DNA of 64,000 nt from NCBI GenBank assembly GCA_963556255.1, contig OY744604.1, positions 95,613,980 to 95,677,979 of the forward strand, written 5' to 3'. Numbering within the stretch: the first letter of the stretch is position 1; each line of letters begins with the position of its first letter. A program made the position numbers and the translations under genes. The notes below the pieces were generated by a model. That model saw only the letters and a program-made list of their open reading frames with translations. It ran no database searches and was not told where the DNA came from. Of this stretch, positions 32,599 through 46,374 are shown piece after piece. Source of the DNA: Allolobophora icterica. Taxonomy: Eukaryota; Annelida; Clitellata; Crassiclitellata; Lumbricidae.

Positions 32599-34138
32599 TT
32601 AATGATATTAAAGTTGAGGTTGAAGTCTTCCACTGTATATCCGTATATATGATCATAATTCATAATTCATAATTCATAATTATAATCATAATTCATAATT
32701 ATACTCATAACTGGTTCATGCGACTGACTGACCACAAAACCGTCTCTGGGTTTGATCGAGTGATCTCCAACCCGCCCATGGGTTTGATCGAGTGATCTCC
32801 TACCCACCCATGGGTTTGATCGAGTGATCTCCAACCCGCCCATGGGTTTGATCGAGTGATCTCCAACCCGCCCATGGGTTTGATCGAGTGATCTCCAACC
32901 CGCCCATGGGTTTGATCGAGTGATCTCCTACCCGCCCATGGGTTTGATCGAGTGATCTCCTACCCGCCCATGGGTTTGATCGAGTGATCTCCCACCCGCC
33001 TAATATCCACTACTGTTACTGCTTAAATATGAATTATCCACACTTCAATTCAGTCAAATTGTGAAACAGTTGGGTTGGTTGGTAAGAATAACGAAATCGT
33101 TTCCGCGCCTTCTCTTACACAAAAATATCTACCGCTTCTGAAGTGTCAATTGTTTTCTGGCATGTTCATTTCTATTGACAAGATTGCCAAGTCGCTCAGC
33201 CCCTCTTCTGACATTGTACTTCGTATATAGTTTTTGATTAGCTTCAATTTTGAAAATGATCACATGGCGCAACAGTCACAGGCAAAGTCAACAGGAACAT
33301 GTAGGCAGTGCAGACATCATCGCTGAATGTAGATGAGAGTCAACGAGTAACAGTTGTGCAATTTCGAAGATGATTGATCATTTGAGTGTTTATTACTGTG
33401 CAAGTTGTTGCTGACTTGCTGTACATGTAGATTCACTTCTAGGCTAAAATTGATACTCGCTGCCAGAGGCCCTTCTGACCGCCGGGGGCCCTTGTGCTTT
33501 GCACAACCTGCACAACCCATTGCTACGCCCCTGTTCGTCGCTTTATGAAGCTTATCGAAAGCTCTGAAGAATCTCGATAAGACATCCTTAAAAGCCACGT
33601 CAATAACAGAGTAGTAACAATCGATTCGTACGAGATAATAAAACGGTCATAACGGTCCTATATATGGCCTGATAGTGACACTCCGCCAATACATCGTCAC
33701 TATCAACCAGACACTTGCTTTTCCAATCCAACCGAACTGCCTACAGGACAAATCGATTGCCCTCCTCTCGTAGTAAAAATTTATAACCACACTACTAGCC
33801 ATACGCGGGGCATTGTCCGTTGGTCTATGGCGCGCTGTTTATAAACAAATTAACGATCGTCTGCTGGCATCAGGCGGGCTTTATTAGCCCTAAATAAGCC
33901 TAATTATTATCAGTGGCTCCATCGGTAGTTCACGCTGAAAAAAGCAAACGGAGAAGATGCAATGGTCTCTGAAGGAATGCGACCAACAGACTTGTAGGCT
34001 ATAAATTACCAAAGGACAAAGAGGACAGTGGGGAACAATAATCATTAGGGTTATAGGCGACCGATAGAGAATTATGATAGGGTGGGTGGAGAACGCATCA
34101 GACAGAAACAAACTCAATTCCAGGATCTATATATCCAT

Positions 34139-34632
34139 TTGGGGTCAGCCTGGTAGACATTTTGCACCGAGTCCAGAATCCGAGTATTTGGATGTACTAT
34201 TTGCCGGATCCGGGTACGAGCCGAGTGCTATGTGTTCCGTGTGCGAAGCTTCATATTTTCATGTAATGAAAAATTATGGAAATAAATTTCTGTATTATTT
34301 TGTAATAACTGACTAATACATTTTGAATTTTTGAAATAAATTATCAATGAAATGGACTTGACTTCCGTTGAGAACTTCCGGTGTTAGTGTTTTTGTACTT
34401 TTCTTCTTCCAAATGAATATACTAGATGAAGCTTAAAGCTCATATTATGAGCCTACAAATTCCGGCATGCAAGGCAGACAAGCAACTACATGTGCGCGAG
34501 AGATTATCCATACATGAAAGAACATGTGTACATGCAGTAGGCTATTTGCCGAGGCGAATACTTCCGAATAGTGCCAAAAAACGGGATATTCGGCCGAGGC
34601 AAATGTCTGAGGCGATTTCCGGCTGACCCCTA
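34139..34632. mobile_element. hAT-like MITE, mirror copy with templated insertion
   Basis: Mirror of 24,211-24,672. At 34,489-34,523 it carries 35 bases identical to plus-strand 24,062-24,096, replacing a few bases of the original. Confidence 0.75.
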
Positions 34633-35379
34633 CTATCCATCCATCTAAGCTACTGTTTCATATATACAACGTCCAATATACAGCATGCATACATGTATGA
34701 TACTATACAATTATAGATAACAAAATACAGGTAAACAAAATTCTTGGTTCTTTCATGTATGGATAATCTCTCGCGCACATGCAAACGCACACATACATAA
34801 TTATACACACACAAATACACACAACACACCCACTCACACATGCTGTATATGCGTATATACATGACATTCTTAATCTAGTTATTCAGAATTTTAAAACAGC
34901 TAAAACAGCAAGTAAAAATATCTTTCATGCATACTGCATTAAGATTTAGGACTAAGTTTTACAGTACAATATATATGTGCGAATCATATAATTATAAGAT
35001 TATAATTTTTTGGTTTGATTCAACTTTGCCTCCCAAGCGAGAACCAATAAGCTGAAACCTATATGATATCCGTATGTATGCGTCAACCGTTGCACTGGCT
35101 TCCTGAGGATGAACGGATTCGATCTAAGATCCTCCTACTCGCATGATCCGCAATGGTCGACAATGCTCTTAGTCAGCTGATCACTGCGCTCTTCTGCCCA
35201 CCGGAGATAATACAGCATCCTCTATACAGCATTCCAAATATATTCGCTTTCAAATATCCTGCAAACTCATCTGGGTTTCTCGTGCATCGTATACTCTTGC
35301 TCTTGAATCAATCTTCCCGTATTCTTACACGTTCTGTTTCAACTGATTCAGATGAACACAGTTTCTTTGTACCATAGGT

Positions 35380-36476
35380 TAGTGTTGTTTTCGATAACGA
35401 AAATGGCAATTAACGAAAATTAAACGTTTTCGTTAACGAAAATTAAACGTTTTCGTTAACGAAAACTAAAACTAAAACGAAAATACGCAGACAACAAAAA
35501 CTAAAACGAAAATTGTAACAACGAAAACTAAAACGAACCGAAAATAGATGAAACGAAAACTAAAACGATATTTAGACAATCAAAACTAAATTTTTGAAAT
35601 GTAATATATATCGTTTCCAATTTTTTTGCGTGTAATTTTTCCTTACTTAGGCCTACTTAGTTCACCAATTGTATTGTTCTTCTGCCTTGTGCATAATTTG
35701 CAAAATGTTGTGCCATACCGCACCCTACTTCATCTATTTTAATGCACGCGAGGAGAACGAGAACGAGATGCTGTTACTTCCGGTTTTGTTTATCGACTTT
35801 CCGCAAATCTGAATGAATTCTCAATTTTTAACACAAGGTTTAGTAGTTTATTGCTTTAGTATAGTTTACTACGACAAGTTCAGTTAATTAATTCAGAAAT
35901 GTTGAGATTGCCGCCTCAGTCGTCTGTGACGTCCAGCGTGACGAGTGTCAGTGGTCGACCAAAGGACAGCCATGGTTGATAAGTTTGCGTCTACGGGATT
36001 GGCACTGAATGTTGTTGAAAATGAAGCATTTCGCAAGTTTTGTACGTCTATGGATAACATGTTTCCAGTTCCAAGTCGCACCAAATTGGAATCAGAAATG
36101 TAAGTCAAAGCAGAAATGGTTCAGAAAAAATTGAAGAGAGAATTGAAAAGGCGCCATTTGCAACCCTTGCAACAGATTTGTGGACAAAAAAAGGTTACAC
36201 CGAATCCTGCATGGCAGTATCCTGTTGCTAGTTTAATGACATAAACGAGCGAGCTGAGAATGTTATGCTAAACCTTTTAGTGGTTTCACACTTGTTCTCG
36301 ATTGCCCAACAAGATAAATTAAAACTGAAATTAACTTACTAAAACTAAAACTAAAATTCATCCATGAAAACTAAAACGAAGACTAAAACTAATATTCAAA
36401 ACTAAAACTAAAACTGAAGACTAACAATCAAAACTAAAGTTAAAACTAAAATTTAGACATTATTAAAACAACACTA
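35380..36476. mobile_element. hAT element, mirror of 22,367-23,463
   Basis: Same ends and the same TSD (CCATAGGT in this orientation). The transposase relic reads on the plus strand here, 35,972-36,203. Confidence 0.95.
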
Positions 36477-37658
36477 CCATAGGTCGCATTGGTTTAGATC
36501 AGTTAGATTAAGGTTAGGGTTAGAATTAGGGTAAGAGTTGAAATTGAGGTTAGCCTGGTTAGGAATAGGGTTAGGATTAGGGTTTGCGAAAATAAAGCTA
36601 GGATTAGGGTTAGGGGTTAGCACTCTGACTCTCTGAGGTTAATGCCTGAAGGCGCCTGGTAAACGTTTTGTTACTCGTTACATTATATGTTAACGTAAAT
36701 TCCAAATTTTATTTAGAAATTTGGAGTTTACGAGTACGATATATATAGACCAAACATATATTTATATATACGTATATGTAAACAAAAATATAATTACGTA
36801 GGTCTATATAATGTGTAATAATTGTGTATGTTACTTCCATAGCACCATGCACTGTCATATTGCGCCGAAGGCATCGGTCAGTTAGCATAATTCTAGATCA
36901 TTTTATTATACGTGGTTGCTATTATTATACATATTGTTTACATGTCAGAGAACTTATAATTAGAGTAACTTGATAATGCAGTTGTTTGAATGGATACTAG
37001 TAGTAGGGCCTACTCGCTTGGAGGAATAAGATCTCAAGAGAGGATGGTGAAAGAAAAGTCGAGAATGACGATCCTTTAGGTAGCTTTCCAGTTCCTTTGT
37101 TTGTGTGTTTGTATGGATGCCTCAGTTTGTGTAGTAGAAAAGGATAAAAGGATCGACAAGAGAGCGCATTAGATTTGAGGTCAGTCCGTCTTCTGTCAGA
37201 TAGTGCACAGACTTGCTGTTGGTCGTTCGAAGAAACGTTTTCTCTTTTCAATAAAGTTAAACTTGGCTGACTTCAGGACAAAGAAGCGTTAACGGAAAAT
37301 TAACGCCTGGAACAGAAAAACTTAAAGACAATCGAGTACAGCAATATATTATATATATTTATCTATATATAGGCCAACATTTATATTTATATATATATAC
37401 ACATATAGATGTCTGTATATTTATATAAAAGAATACATATCTTACACTGTATGAGTGTGCGCGTATTTACACACACGCATGTAGGGTTTCCGTTAGAGCC
37501 TGAAAAGATGACGTATAGTACGTGTCCTGACCTGGAATTTTGGCCCCTATTTATAACGGCGATCGCACTAAGCGTATATGGCATAACAGAATACGCAATC
37601 GCACATTTTATTATCAATATTTAAGACAGCAATTTCAAGTTCGAATTATATAGTTTGT

Positions 37659-37961
37659 CAGTGCTTTTTTCTAGAAAAAAGGTTCGGGACCGGAACAATA
37701 GGTTCCAGAACGGAACAATAGGTTCCGGAACGCAACAATAGGTTCCGGAACGGAGCAATTATGGGAGGGCTAAAATCCCGAGAAAAACGGGATTAGGGGT
37801 TGGGAGGGGTCTCAATAAACACTGAAAATATTTCAAAACACTTAAATTAAATTAAAATAAGTAAATGGTTGTTTTTATTAATAAAATAAATAAATTATTT
37901 TTTAGTAGCTGAAAAAGGTGCCGGAACGCCGTTCCGGCGCGTTCCGGCTGAGAAAGCACTG
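37659..37961. mobile_element. hAT MITE, mirror of 20,882-21,184
   Basis: Reverse complement of the left-arm MITE with the same 8-bp flanks (TAGTTTGT). Confidence 0.93.
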
Positions 37962-38658
37962 TAGTTTGTAATTGTGCCTAAAGCCGACTAATACAAAAGA
38001 AACGTAACGGACGTACGTCGAATGGGCATATTGTTCATTGTAGGCCCTATTACATGTAATATGCTTAGTGCTTGGCGCATAAATAATTATACGTCCGAAG
38101 ATAAACAAATTGACGCATGCAACTCACCATTGGAAATTCAAAATTGACCTATGCAACTCACCATTGGAAATTAAATTTTACTTACGCTTAGGCCAAAAAT
38201 TTCGAACGTTTTGGCAGGGACGTAACTAGCGTTGGGCTTGGGGGCTTTGAATCAAACCGTTGTATGCTTAATGCTTATGGCAAAACATTGTATTCGTGTT
38301 GCCATACTCAATGCTTAAGCTCCCCAAACGAAAAGTCCTAGTTACGTTGCTGCGTTCTGGAAGCACTGCTATGTGGAGTGATGGTGTTTTTCATATGATG
38401 TGTTTAACTACGCATGTCTGCTGTGGATGAGGAGAGATACAGATCGCAATTACGCTCCGAATTGTTTTGCTGAAGGTGCATCCTTGCGATGCACCACAGA
38501 TCTAAAACGTCAATCACATAACGACGCCGATATCATCCGACATATGCCCCGCCCACTGTCTGCGTGTCTGTCCGTCCGTCTGGCATCGTCTGCCTCGCTG
38601 CGTTTCGGCGTCGTTGGTTTCTGATTGACAGGCCTTGGGTTGCTTTAGGTGTTCGAAC

Positions 38659-39435
38659 CAGGGCTGTTAACAATACTGCCAAAATGTATCGGCAATACCA
38701 ATACCAATACTTCCTATTAAATGTATTGGCAATACCAATACCGATACTGTTTCTTAAAAGTATTGCAATACCGATACCAATACTTTTACCAATACTTTTC
38801 GATAAGTAAGTTTACGTTTATTGACATAAATACGTGCCAGAAGTGTCAAGCACTATATACTATGACCAGGGTCGGATCCAGGGGGGGCAATCCGGCCATG
38901 GCCCCCCATTTGAAATTTTTATTTATTTTTAACATGTGTTTTATGGGCGTTTTATGATGTTTACACAGGCGTGCCCCCCCTCCTGTAGGCGTGGATGAGT
39001 AAAATGTACACAGAACGCGGGTCCCGTAGATGTAGACTGAAGACATCAAAAAGGTTAATGACTAAAAAAAAGGTCATCAACTTTTTTGGGAGATGACTAT
39101 AAAATTTGTGGCCCCCTCTGACAGAGCTTCTGGATCCGCCCCTGACTATGACACTCTCTCCTACTCCCCTTGCAGGATATCTAACCCACAGTACACTGGC
39201 TGCATGACCTCCGAGGGTTTTGGAATCAAGCCAGCGCACTGTCACGCCCAGAAAACTACGTCCTTTAGTGGGAAAAGTATTGGTATCGAGTATTGGTGAT
39301 TTACAGGCTAAAAAGTATCGGCGATACACATGCGATACCAACAAAATAAAACTATCGCGATACTGGGTGCGATACTGAGAAAAGTATCGGCGATACCAAG
39401 TATTGCGATACTTTATCGCGATATTAACAGCCCTA
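38659..39435. mobile_element. hAT MITE with nested MITE, mirror of 19,408-20,184
   Basis: Reverse-complement copy; the nested CAGGG(G/T)CGGATCCAG MITE is at 38,867-39,144. Confidence 0.93.
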
Positions 39436-39797
39436 GTTCGAACAGAGATTCTGGATTTCATTAGACGTCTTCTTTCCGTAAACTATGGAAGAGTAACTCT
39501 CCTCACGGTCACTGGAGGCGCCAGTTGATTTGCCGATTTGGTTCAATTGTAATCAAACAACATAATAACGGTTGTACGTCTGTCTGTCCCGTAACAAACA
39601 CTATTGTGACGTCACTATACTGCCGCCTTGGCGACGGCTGTCTTGACGACGACGGGCATGACGACGGCGTTTAGAGCATTTTAACCAACGACGGCTATAG
39701 GCCTATAATATGACGTCATAATATAACGGGGAAGTAAGCTTAATTGTTATCACTGCAATAATTGTTTTATATACCGTGATTTTTCACGGGTTACAGC

Positions 39798-40441
39798 TAG
39801 TAATAATAATAATCTTCGTTTAATATCTTCAAACTGACAATGACGCAGTATGATTACAAATCAGTATGAACGGATGATCACAAGTTATTACAGGAGTCGA
39901 ATTTAACTGTATACGGCAGCCATACAAGGCGCCCATCACGACCTACATCTCATTTTAACATCGCGCCATCTCGCGAATGAAAGGCTGAGTGAACCTAAAT
40001 TTGGGGAGGCTTCGGGAAGCGATCCCGCGACCTCTTGCTCTTCACGCCAGTGATGTTACCACTAATCAGTGGTGTAGTCCTAAAAAATGAAGTGGGGGAA
40101 CGCCTGGAAATTGAAGTAGCAACTGTAGCAAAAAGTGCAATCTTGCAAGAATTTTGTATAGTGTGAGCGCTGCTATTTTTGAAACTGTTGAATGTAAAAA
40201 AATAACAAAAAATTAATAAACTCATATATAAATATATCTGCGAATCTGCGAAAGGCTCCAGTAAGTAAGCAGTTGAAACTGTGAGTCTTGAAGTCTTCTT
40301 TGCTCATTTATTTCAGCAGAAATGCTGCAAAATAGTGAGGGATCGCGTTCCCTCCCTGGAAAAAAGTGCGGGAACGGCGTTCTCCCTCGTTCCCGCCCCA
40401 CTACACCACTGCCACTAATGTACCCACTACACTATGGACCC
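39798..40441 (-). mobile_element. SINE split by MITE, mirror of 18,402-19,045
   Basis: Reverse-complement copy; the MITE occupies 40,067-40,411 with ATTAGTGG-type flanks. Confidence 0.65.
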
Positions 40442-40972
40442 CACAGGGAAGAAAACAGCAGCGACCGCACACCCTTGCACTTCCCACGCGCCGCCACTGT
40501 GTAGAGACGTTCATTACACGGCGAACGCTAAATCCAATCGGCTACATAAACAGCATCATTATAATAGCACCAAAGATTCCACTCATGCTGTGCCAAGAAC
40601 TTTCTCTGTTTTCGCAGAAGTAGTAATGCGTAACAAAACAGAACAAAGCTATACAATGTTTTTTTCCAATTGTAGTGGTTTTAAGAGACCGAAGGCGATG
40701 GACCCTGAAGTTGCTAACGGCAGCACAGTTGTAAAAATGCCTCTTCTCTGTTTTGGACTGCGTAAAGTTTCTTTGATGGTCATTGTAATGACATTGATAT
40801 TGTAATTTTACAATGACACCTTTACATTGCGTCAATATGAAATCTCAAAGATTTTAGGCAACAAAATGCTAACCCTAAATTATTTACAGTCTTCAACTAT
40901 AAATAAGAAAGAAAAGCGTTTCAATTGAAAAACAGTAGTTCACTTGGTCATTTACCTGATAATACTCTGAGA

Positions 40973-41985
40973 TTATCAATTAATTTTCTTATATTTTTGT
41001 TGAAGAAACCGACGAATAATGTGTTCAAATGGCAAGCTACTTTTCCTAGCACAAAAATTAGATTATTTCTTTTTACAGGGACGATTACAGTCAATACAAC
41101 ATCTGAGTTTCAAATATCTCGCAAGGAAATGTCTTCCGAGAAAATGATAACTTGTTACACGGTTATGCCTCACAAGAGAGCCAAGGTGTATAAATGCGGA
41201 AGGAAACTGCGCAGCTAACCTAAATTTCCGCATATCATCATCATTCAGTGGTGATAAATAATGAAGGAGCGTATGCAATCCTACCAACGATTGTACGTCT
41301 CTATCGAAAAACGAGTCAAACGGTGTCATCACCAAAACATTCGCAAATGCAAACTTCTTCAAATCACTCTGCAGATCAAACTCCTTCAGAATTTCTTCAC
41401 ATATATGCAGCACTTAACCATATTGGCGACATTTATAAAGGTACAACGCACGATAACAGTCAGCTGTGTTGCACTGGATTCCAAAGTCTATGTGGATCAC
41501 GCTGTAGAATGATGTCATATTTTCTAAAGCACATTCCGTTAGATAATCAATAAAATTTTCTTTAGCAATCGAAGTACCCAAACTTAAAGTCGCATATCTT
41601 GTCACTGAATCCGTTCTGCGATATACACACTGCCTGGCAGTTTTCAAATAATTGTATGACTTCGTAAAAATGCCTCTCTTTTGTTTGGCGAAAACAAAAT
41701 AAAATTGGTCTAAAGGAAATGCCGATGTACGCAAATCAGGATTCAATCCAAAATGTTTTGAAAATATTTCGGCGCACATTACTGTCAAGTAATAAGCAAA
41801 CACCTTTGGTGTAAGACGTAGATCAAGATAAATCTGCCTTTTACTAAAATCCATATTTTCACTAAACTTCTTGCAAATCAAATTAAGTGCGACGATTCTA
41901 ACAACATCATCAATATAGAACAAACAACATGCATTCAATGGTTCATTTTCTATTTTGCTCGTTTGGCTCATCAAGACTGCTGAGC
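40973..41985 (-). pseudogene. 5'-truncated Mab-21-like gene copy in right arm
   Basis: Reverse complement of the pseudogene at 16,858-17,870, with the same truncation against the dispersed repeat and the same two premature stops. The truncation and both stops therefore predate the inverted duplication, or were homogenised by conversion between arms. Nothing suggests a functional product. Confidence 0.9.
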
Positions 41986-42170
41986 AGATCGCAATTACGC
42001 TCCGAATTGTTTTGCTGAACGTGCATCCCTGCGATGCACCGCAGATCTAAAACGTCAATCAAATTACGGCTCTGATAACATCCGGCATATGCCCCGCCCA
42101 CTGTCTGCGTGTCTGTCCGTCCGTCTAGCACTGTCTGCCTCACTGGCTTTCGTAGTCGTTGGTTTCTGAT

Positions 42171-43571
42171 TAGACCTGGGAGTCGACCCCAATAAGTCGA
42201 CTTGGGTCGACTTGGTCATCCCAAGTCGAGTCGAGTCGTTTCTGCTTAGCGCAACTGACCCCAAGTCGAATTTATAAAAGAAAAGTCACTTGAAGTTGTT
42301 TTTTCCACAAGTCGACTTAAACTGACTTGAGACACAAGCAAATCTAAATATATCACGCCAAACTAATGATCGTGAGGCCATGGCCGCATTTAAGCAGTTT
42401 TGTAGTGTTTTGGCAAAAATGAATAAAGCATAGACCTACCAGTTCTAACTTCTACCGCATACTTAGGCTGCGATATTATTATGTACAATGTTACCAGCCA
42501 TCGCTGGTATGATACGCTCATACGAATACCCAGTTAGTCTCCATACGATACATTGGGCCTTCATGTGGAATAAAATACCACCATAAATAACCAACTACCC
42601 AGCCTACGATCGTTCAAGCAAAAGTTACGGTCTTCCGTGATCGAGGAACACTAATTGACGGCCCGCAACTTAATCAACTGAAATTCAATGAGCATGCAGA
42701 GATATAGCCTAAAGATGTGCTTTCGAGTCCTTAGTAAGTATTATGTTACTATTACATGTACATACCAATGATATGCTATCGAGTCTTCAGTTAAGTATAA
42801 TGTTTTCCATCAAACTGTATTACTACCCAGGTTGCCCTGGTAGCGGGATCTACGACTCCTTTGGGTCTCCTGTGTAGCCAGATTATGTTAACTGATTATA
42901 AGCATTATTAGCAAGATGCTTGCCCGTCATATGACGGGGAGGGCGAGGGAAAGGTACGGAGGTCGTCGAACGCAGTGATAGAGGCAGAGGGATGGAAGGA
43001 GGAGTGAGAGGGGTGGAGAGGTATGGCGGGAGGGAGGGTGGCACAGACAGGCTTAGTAACCGCTGTTTGTTCATGTGTCAGTCCGTCCGTCCGTCCGTGC
43101 AGATGTGCGCCCGCACGTCCACCCGCCCAGCGTCGAGTGTCGGCGGGCCGGGCCAACTTCGCTCACCCACGTGATATGCCGGTCTTAGGGAGGTCGTTGC
43201 AGTCACATTCCAGACATTCTAGAGCGTTTTTCGCAGGACACACGGATCTGGAAAACTATTATAGAGATTATCGACCCCGGTTGGGCTAGACAGTTACTTA
43301 CTTATTTTTTATCGGTTTCGTGCCGATTTATTATCTCAAGGTGACTTTGCCATTGCTCGTTCAGTCAGAAAGTTTGGAAATCGAGCATTTGCATTAGCCG
43401 GACCGACTGAATGGAACAAACTTCCGGACTTTATTCGCACATCCACGTCACCTTCGATCTTTAAATGCAACCTTAAAACCTACCTGTTTAAGATATACTA
43501 TGACTAGTATTTTTTCTGTTACGCGCTTTCGTGCAAGATGTGTTTTTGTTTATGCGCGCTATAAATGCCAG

Positions 43572-43643
<72 letters not shown>

Positions 43644-43983
43644 TGTTATTCTATGTTAAAACGTCACACGTACGTTTCATTAAAAAAATGGCGAATCGAA
43701 ATGTTAACAAGTTTATTCATCAGGTGTTGAGGTCTCATTACTCATTAGTAGGCCCTATATGAAAGTAAAGCTTGCCAGGCAAAATTGGCTTGACAATTGT
43801 ATTATTAGCCGTACGTAATCGTTATTACAATGTCAGAAGTCGACTTCAAGTCGGAAGTTGGTTGTTTTTCTGCCAAGTCGGATCAAGTCGTTTTGGCTCC
43901 AAGTCGTCGACTTCAAGTCGACTTCAAGTCACTTTTGAGTCAAGTGGGGTCAGATTGGCTGACCAAAGTCACTCCCAGGTCTA
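42171..43983. mobile_element. hAT element, mirror of 14,842-16,672
   Basis: Same TAGACCTGGGAGT ends and TTTCTGAT flanks. It is 18 bp shorter because of the TTA-tract difference in the nested LINE tail (43,298-43,640). Confidence 0.93.
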
Positions 43984-44634
43984 TTTCTGATTGACAGGAC
44001 TTTGGTCGCTTTCAGGCGTTTGAAAAGAGCTTCAGATTCTGGCGTTCATCAGACGCCGTGTTTCCGTAAACTATCTCTTCTCTGTCACCGGAGGCGCCAG
44101 TTGATTTGCGGATTTGGCTCAATGGAAGCAAACAGCAGCGCCTCTGGTGTCTGCCGGTGCCAAATGCATCTTTCATCTCCATCGCAATTGTTGTTTCTAT
44201 TCCCTATTCTATTCTCTATTGAAACGAAATCGTGCTTGAATATAAAATTCAAATATTGAAAGCGATTGATTCATGTGTTGTTACTTCGAAATCATGTAGA
44301 TTCAAAGAGCAGCAGACAAATATAGCAGAGCTCAGATTTGAATCGATTTGAAACTGCTGCTGCTTTGCAGTTATACTTAATTGTAAATTTTGTAATCTGA
44401 TATGCAGAAAGCCAGCAATGTCGTTGTAAATACCAACAAGCAATAGCGTTCAAAAGTCGCTAATTCCTTACGCCTATATGGCTCTAACCCAGTGTTTCTT
44501 AACCAGTAATTGATAGATAGATAGCTGACCACGCAGGCTCAATTAAAGATTGTCGATTTATAGTAAATATGATATTTGAGATAACAAATTTGGGCGTTAT
44601 TGGTTAAGTTGATCTTTGGGGGCGCCCTGTATTT

Positions 44635-45205
44635 ATTTTTGGCGCAGAGCGCAATTGTAGGGAATTGTAGATGAGCGAAAGGACTTTGAAGCGGATTATG
44701 GCTCGGTTGGAGAACTTGAGATGAGTAGTGACCGAGGGTCGAGAGAGACTGAGCTAGGAGGAGGATTGGTTGGAGCGGGTTGCCCGGATGGTGAAGAAAT
44801 CACTAAGATAATTGGGCTGGGAATATTGTAAGGAGTTGTACGTTAGTGATAGGACTTCGAAGCGGATTATGACTCGGTTGGAGAACTTAAGATGAGTAGT
44901 GACTGGGGATCGAAAGTGATTGAGATAGGAGGATCGGGTGGAGCGGGTTTCCTGGATGGTGAAGAGATCAAGGAGGTACTTGGGCTGGGAATATTGTAGG
45001 GAGTTAGTGGTAAGACTTTGAAGTGAATTCGCTCTAGGATTTTTAGCCAATGGAGTGATTTGACTACAGGAGTGATATTATGATGTTTGGACGTTCTAGT
45101 GCCAGCTCTGGCTATTTAATTTTGGATAGGTTGCAGACGCTTCATTTGGTTCGGTTCAAGCTTAAGGGAGAAGGAATTGCAGTTTTCAAGCTCAGGCCCG
45201 TAGCC
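44635..45205 (-). pseudogene. LINE C-terminal remnant, mirror of 13,620-14,190
   Basis: Reverse-complement copy of the internally triplicated LINE tail. Confidence 0.7.
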
Positions 45206-45364
45206 AGTACGAGGCAAGACGAGGCGAGTGCCTCGTCGTAATTCTCCAGACGAGGTAAGACGAAGTATGCCTCGTCTTACTTCGACATGAGAATTAAGAT
45301 ATCGTGTAATAGTAATATAGAGCATTTCATTATTTTGCCTGGCTTCTTCTGCAAGCGTCTGACG

Positions 45365-45746
45365 CAGGGCTGTAGTCGAGGGTATACGCGGGTATACAGC
45401 GTATACTCACCTCTAGCGAAATTTGAGAGCGTATACTCAGCGCTCTAGACGAGGGTATACGCGGGTATACAGCGTATACTTACCTCTGTAGAGACCTGAG
45501 TAATGAAATTTGGAGGAAAAAGAGAGGTTTTGGCAGGTTTTTAAAGGTTTTAGGGCGAATGAGTAAAAAAAGGTCATCAACTTTTTCAGAGACGAAATCG
45601 TGAAAAGTCAGAAAATTTTAAGGAATTAGTAAAAAGTCTGAAATTTTTCTTAGACGAATTCCTAAAAAAGGTCTTCAAATTTTTTTTGCGCCGCTGGTCA
45701 CCGGTAGCGTATACTGATCACCTCAAATTTTACCACTACAGCCCTG
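45365..45746. mobile_element. hAT MITE, mirror of 13,079-13,460
   Basis: Reverse-complement copy with GTCTGACG flanks on both sides. Confidence 0.93.
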
Positions 45747-46103
45747 GTCTGACGTAAATAATGTCTATGAGTAACCTATGCTGATTTTTACATTTAGGCC
45801 TACGAACACAGTCTAAGTAACTTTGGAACCAGTCTATACAATTTTATTACATTATTATTTTATCTTTGTTTATTAAACAATTTCCCACTGACAGAACGCA
45901 ATGAGGTATAGTTCACTTGGGTACTGTTTATAATTATAGCTAATAGCCGTATTTTTAAACGTCGTCATTTTGCTTTTGTAAGTTCCGGTAACCGGAGGGG
46001 ATTAAAACATTAGCTATCTGTTTTTTAAATCATAATTATTACGAAATAAGTTTTTAGAAACAGCTTAAAATGAGCCAAGATTAGAAGACTACAGGCCTAG
46101 ATC

Positions 46104-46374
46104 ATGATTTTTCGACAACCTATAAAACGTCAGTCTAAACTTCAGTTTTCTGACTGTAAAACAAGAAGAAATGTTGTCAGCTACTCTAAAGGAGTGTCAT
46201 GCCAGGAAGTGTTCTACCCCAATATTTGTATAATTCTGCAGCTTCTGCTTCGTTTACAGGTAGGATCATGCCGTGGCGAGCGATTGCTTAGTGCCGTAAG
46301 ACGTATGAAGACATTCAGTAGAGCAACAATGTCTCAAGATAGATTAAATGGCTTGGCATTACCTTACGTTCATC
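46104..46374 (+). pseudogene. hAT dimerisation-domain remnant cut by the palindrome edge
   Basis: Mirror of 12,451-12,721. Reading runs through LNGLALPYVH and then changes to unrelated sequence, whereas the left copy continues QNVQIYIENVI. This marks the exact outer breakpoint. Confidence 0.75.

Larger units (their letters stand above)
32599..46374 (-). repeat. Right arm of giant inverted repeat
   Basis: Reverse complement of 12,451-26,212. It therefore carries minus-oriented copies of every element listed for the left arm. The inner joint reads CTCGGTTT then AATGATATT, with 2-3 bp shared by both partners. The outer joint reads CGTTCATC then GAATGTTCGG, where the left arm would read CGTTCATCAGAATGTAC. 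The arms differ in microsatellite length, a 35-bp patch at 34,489-34,523 and rare single bases. Confidence 0.95.
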
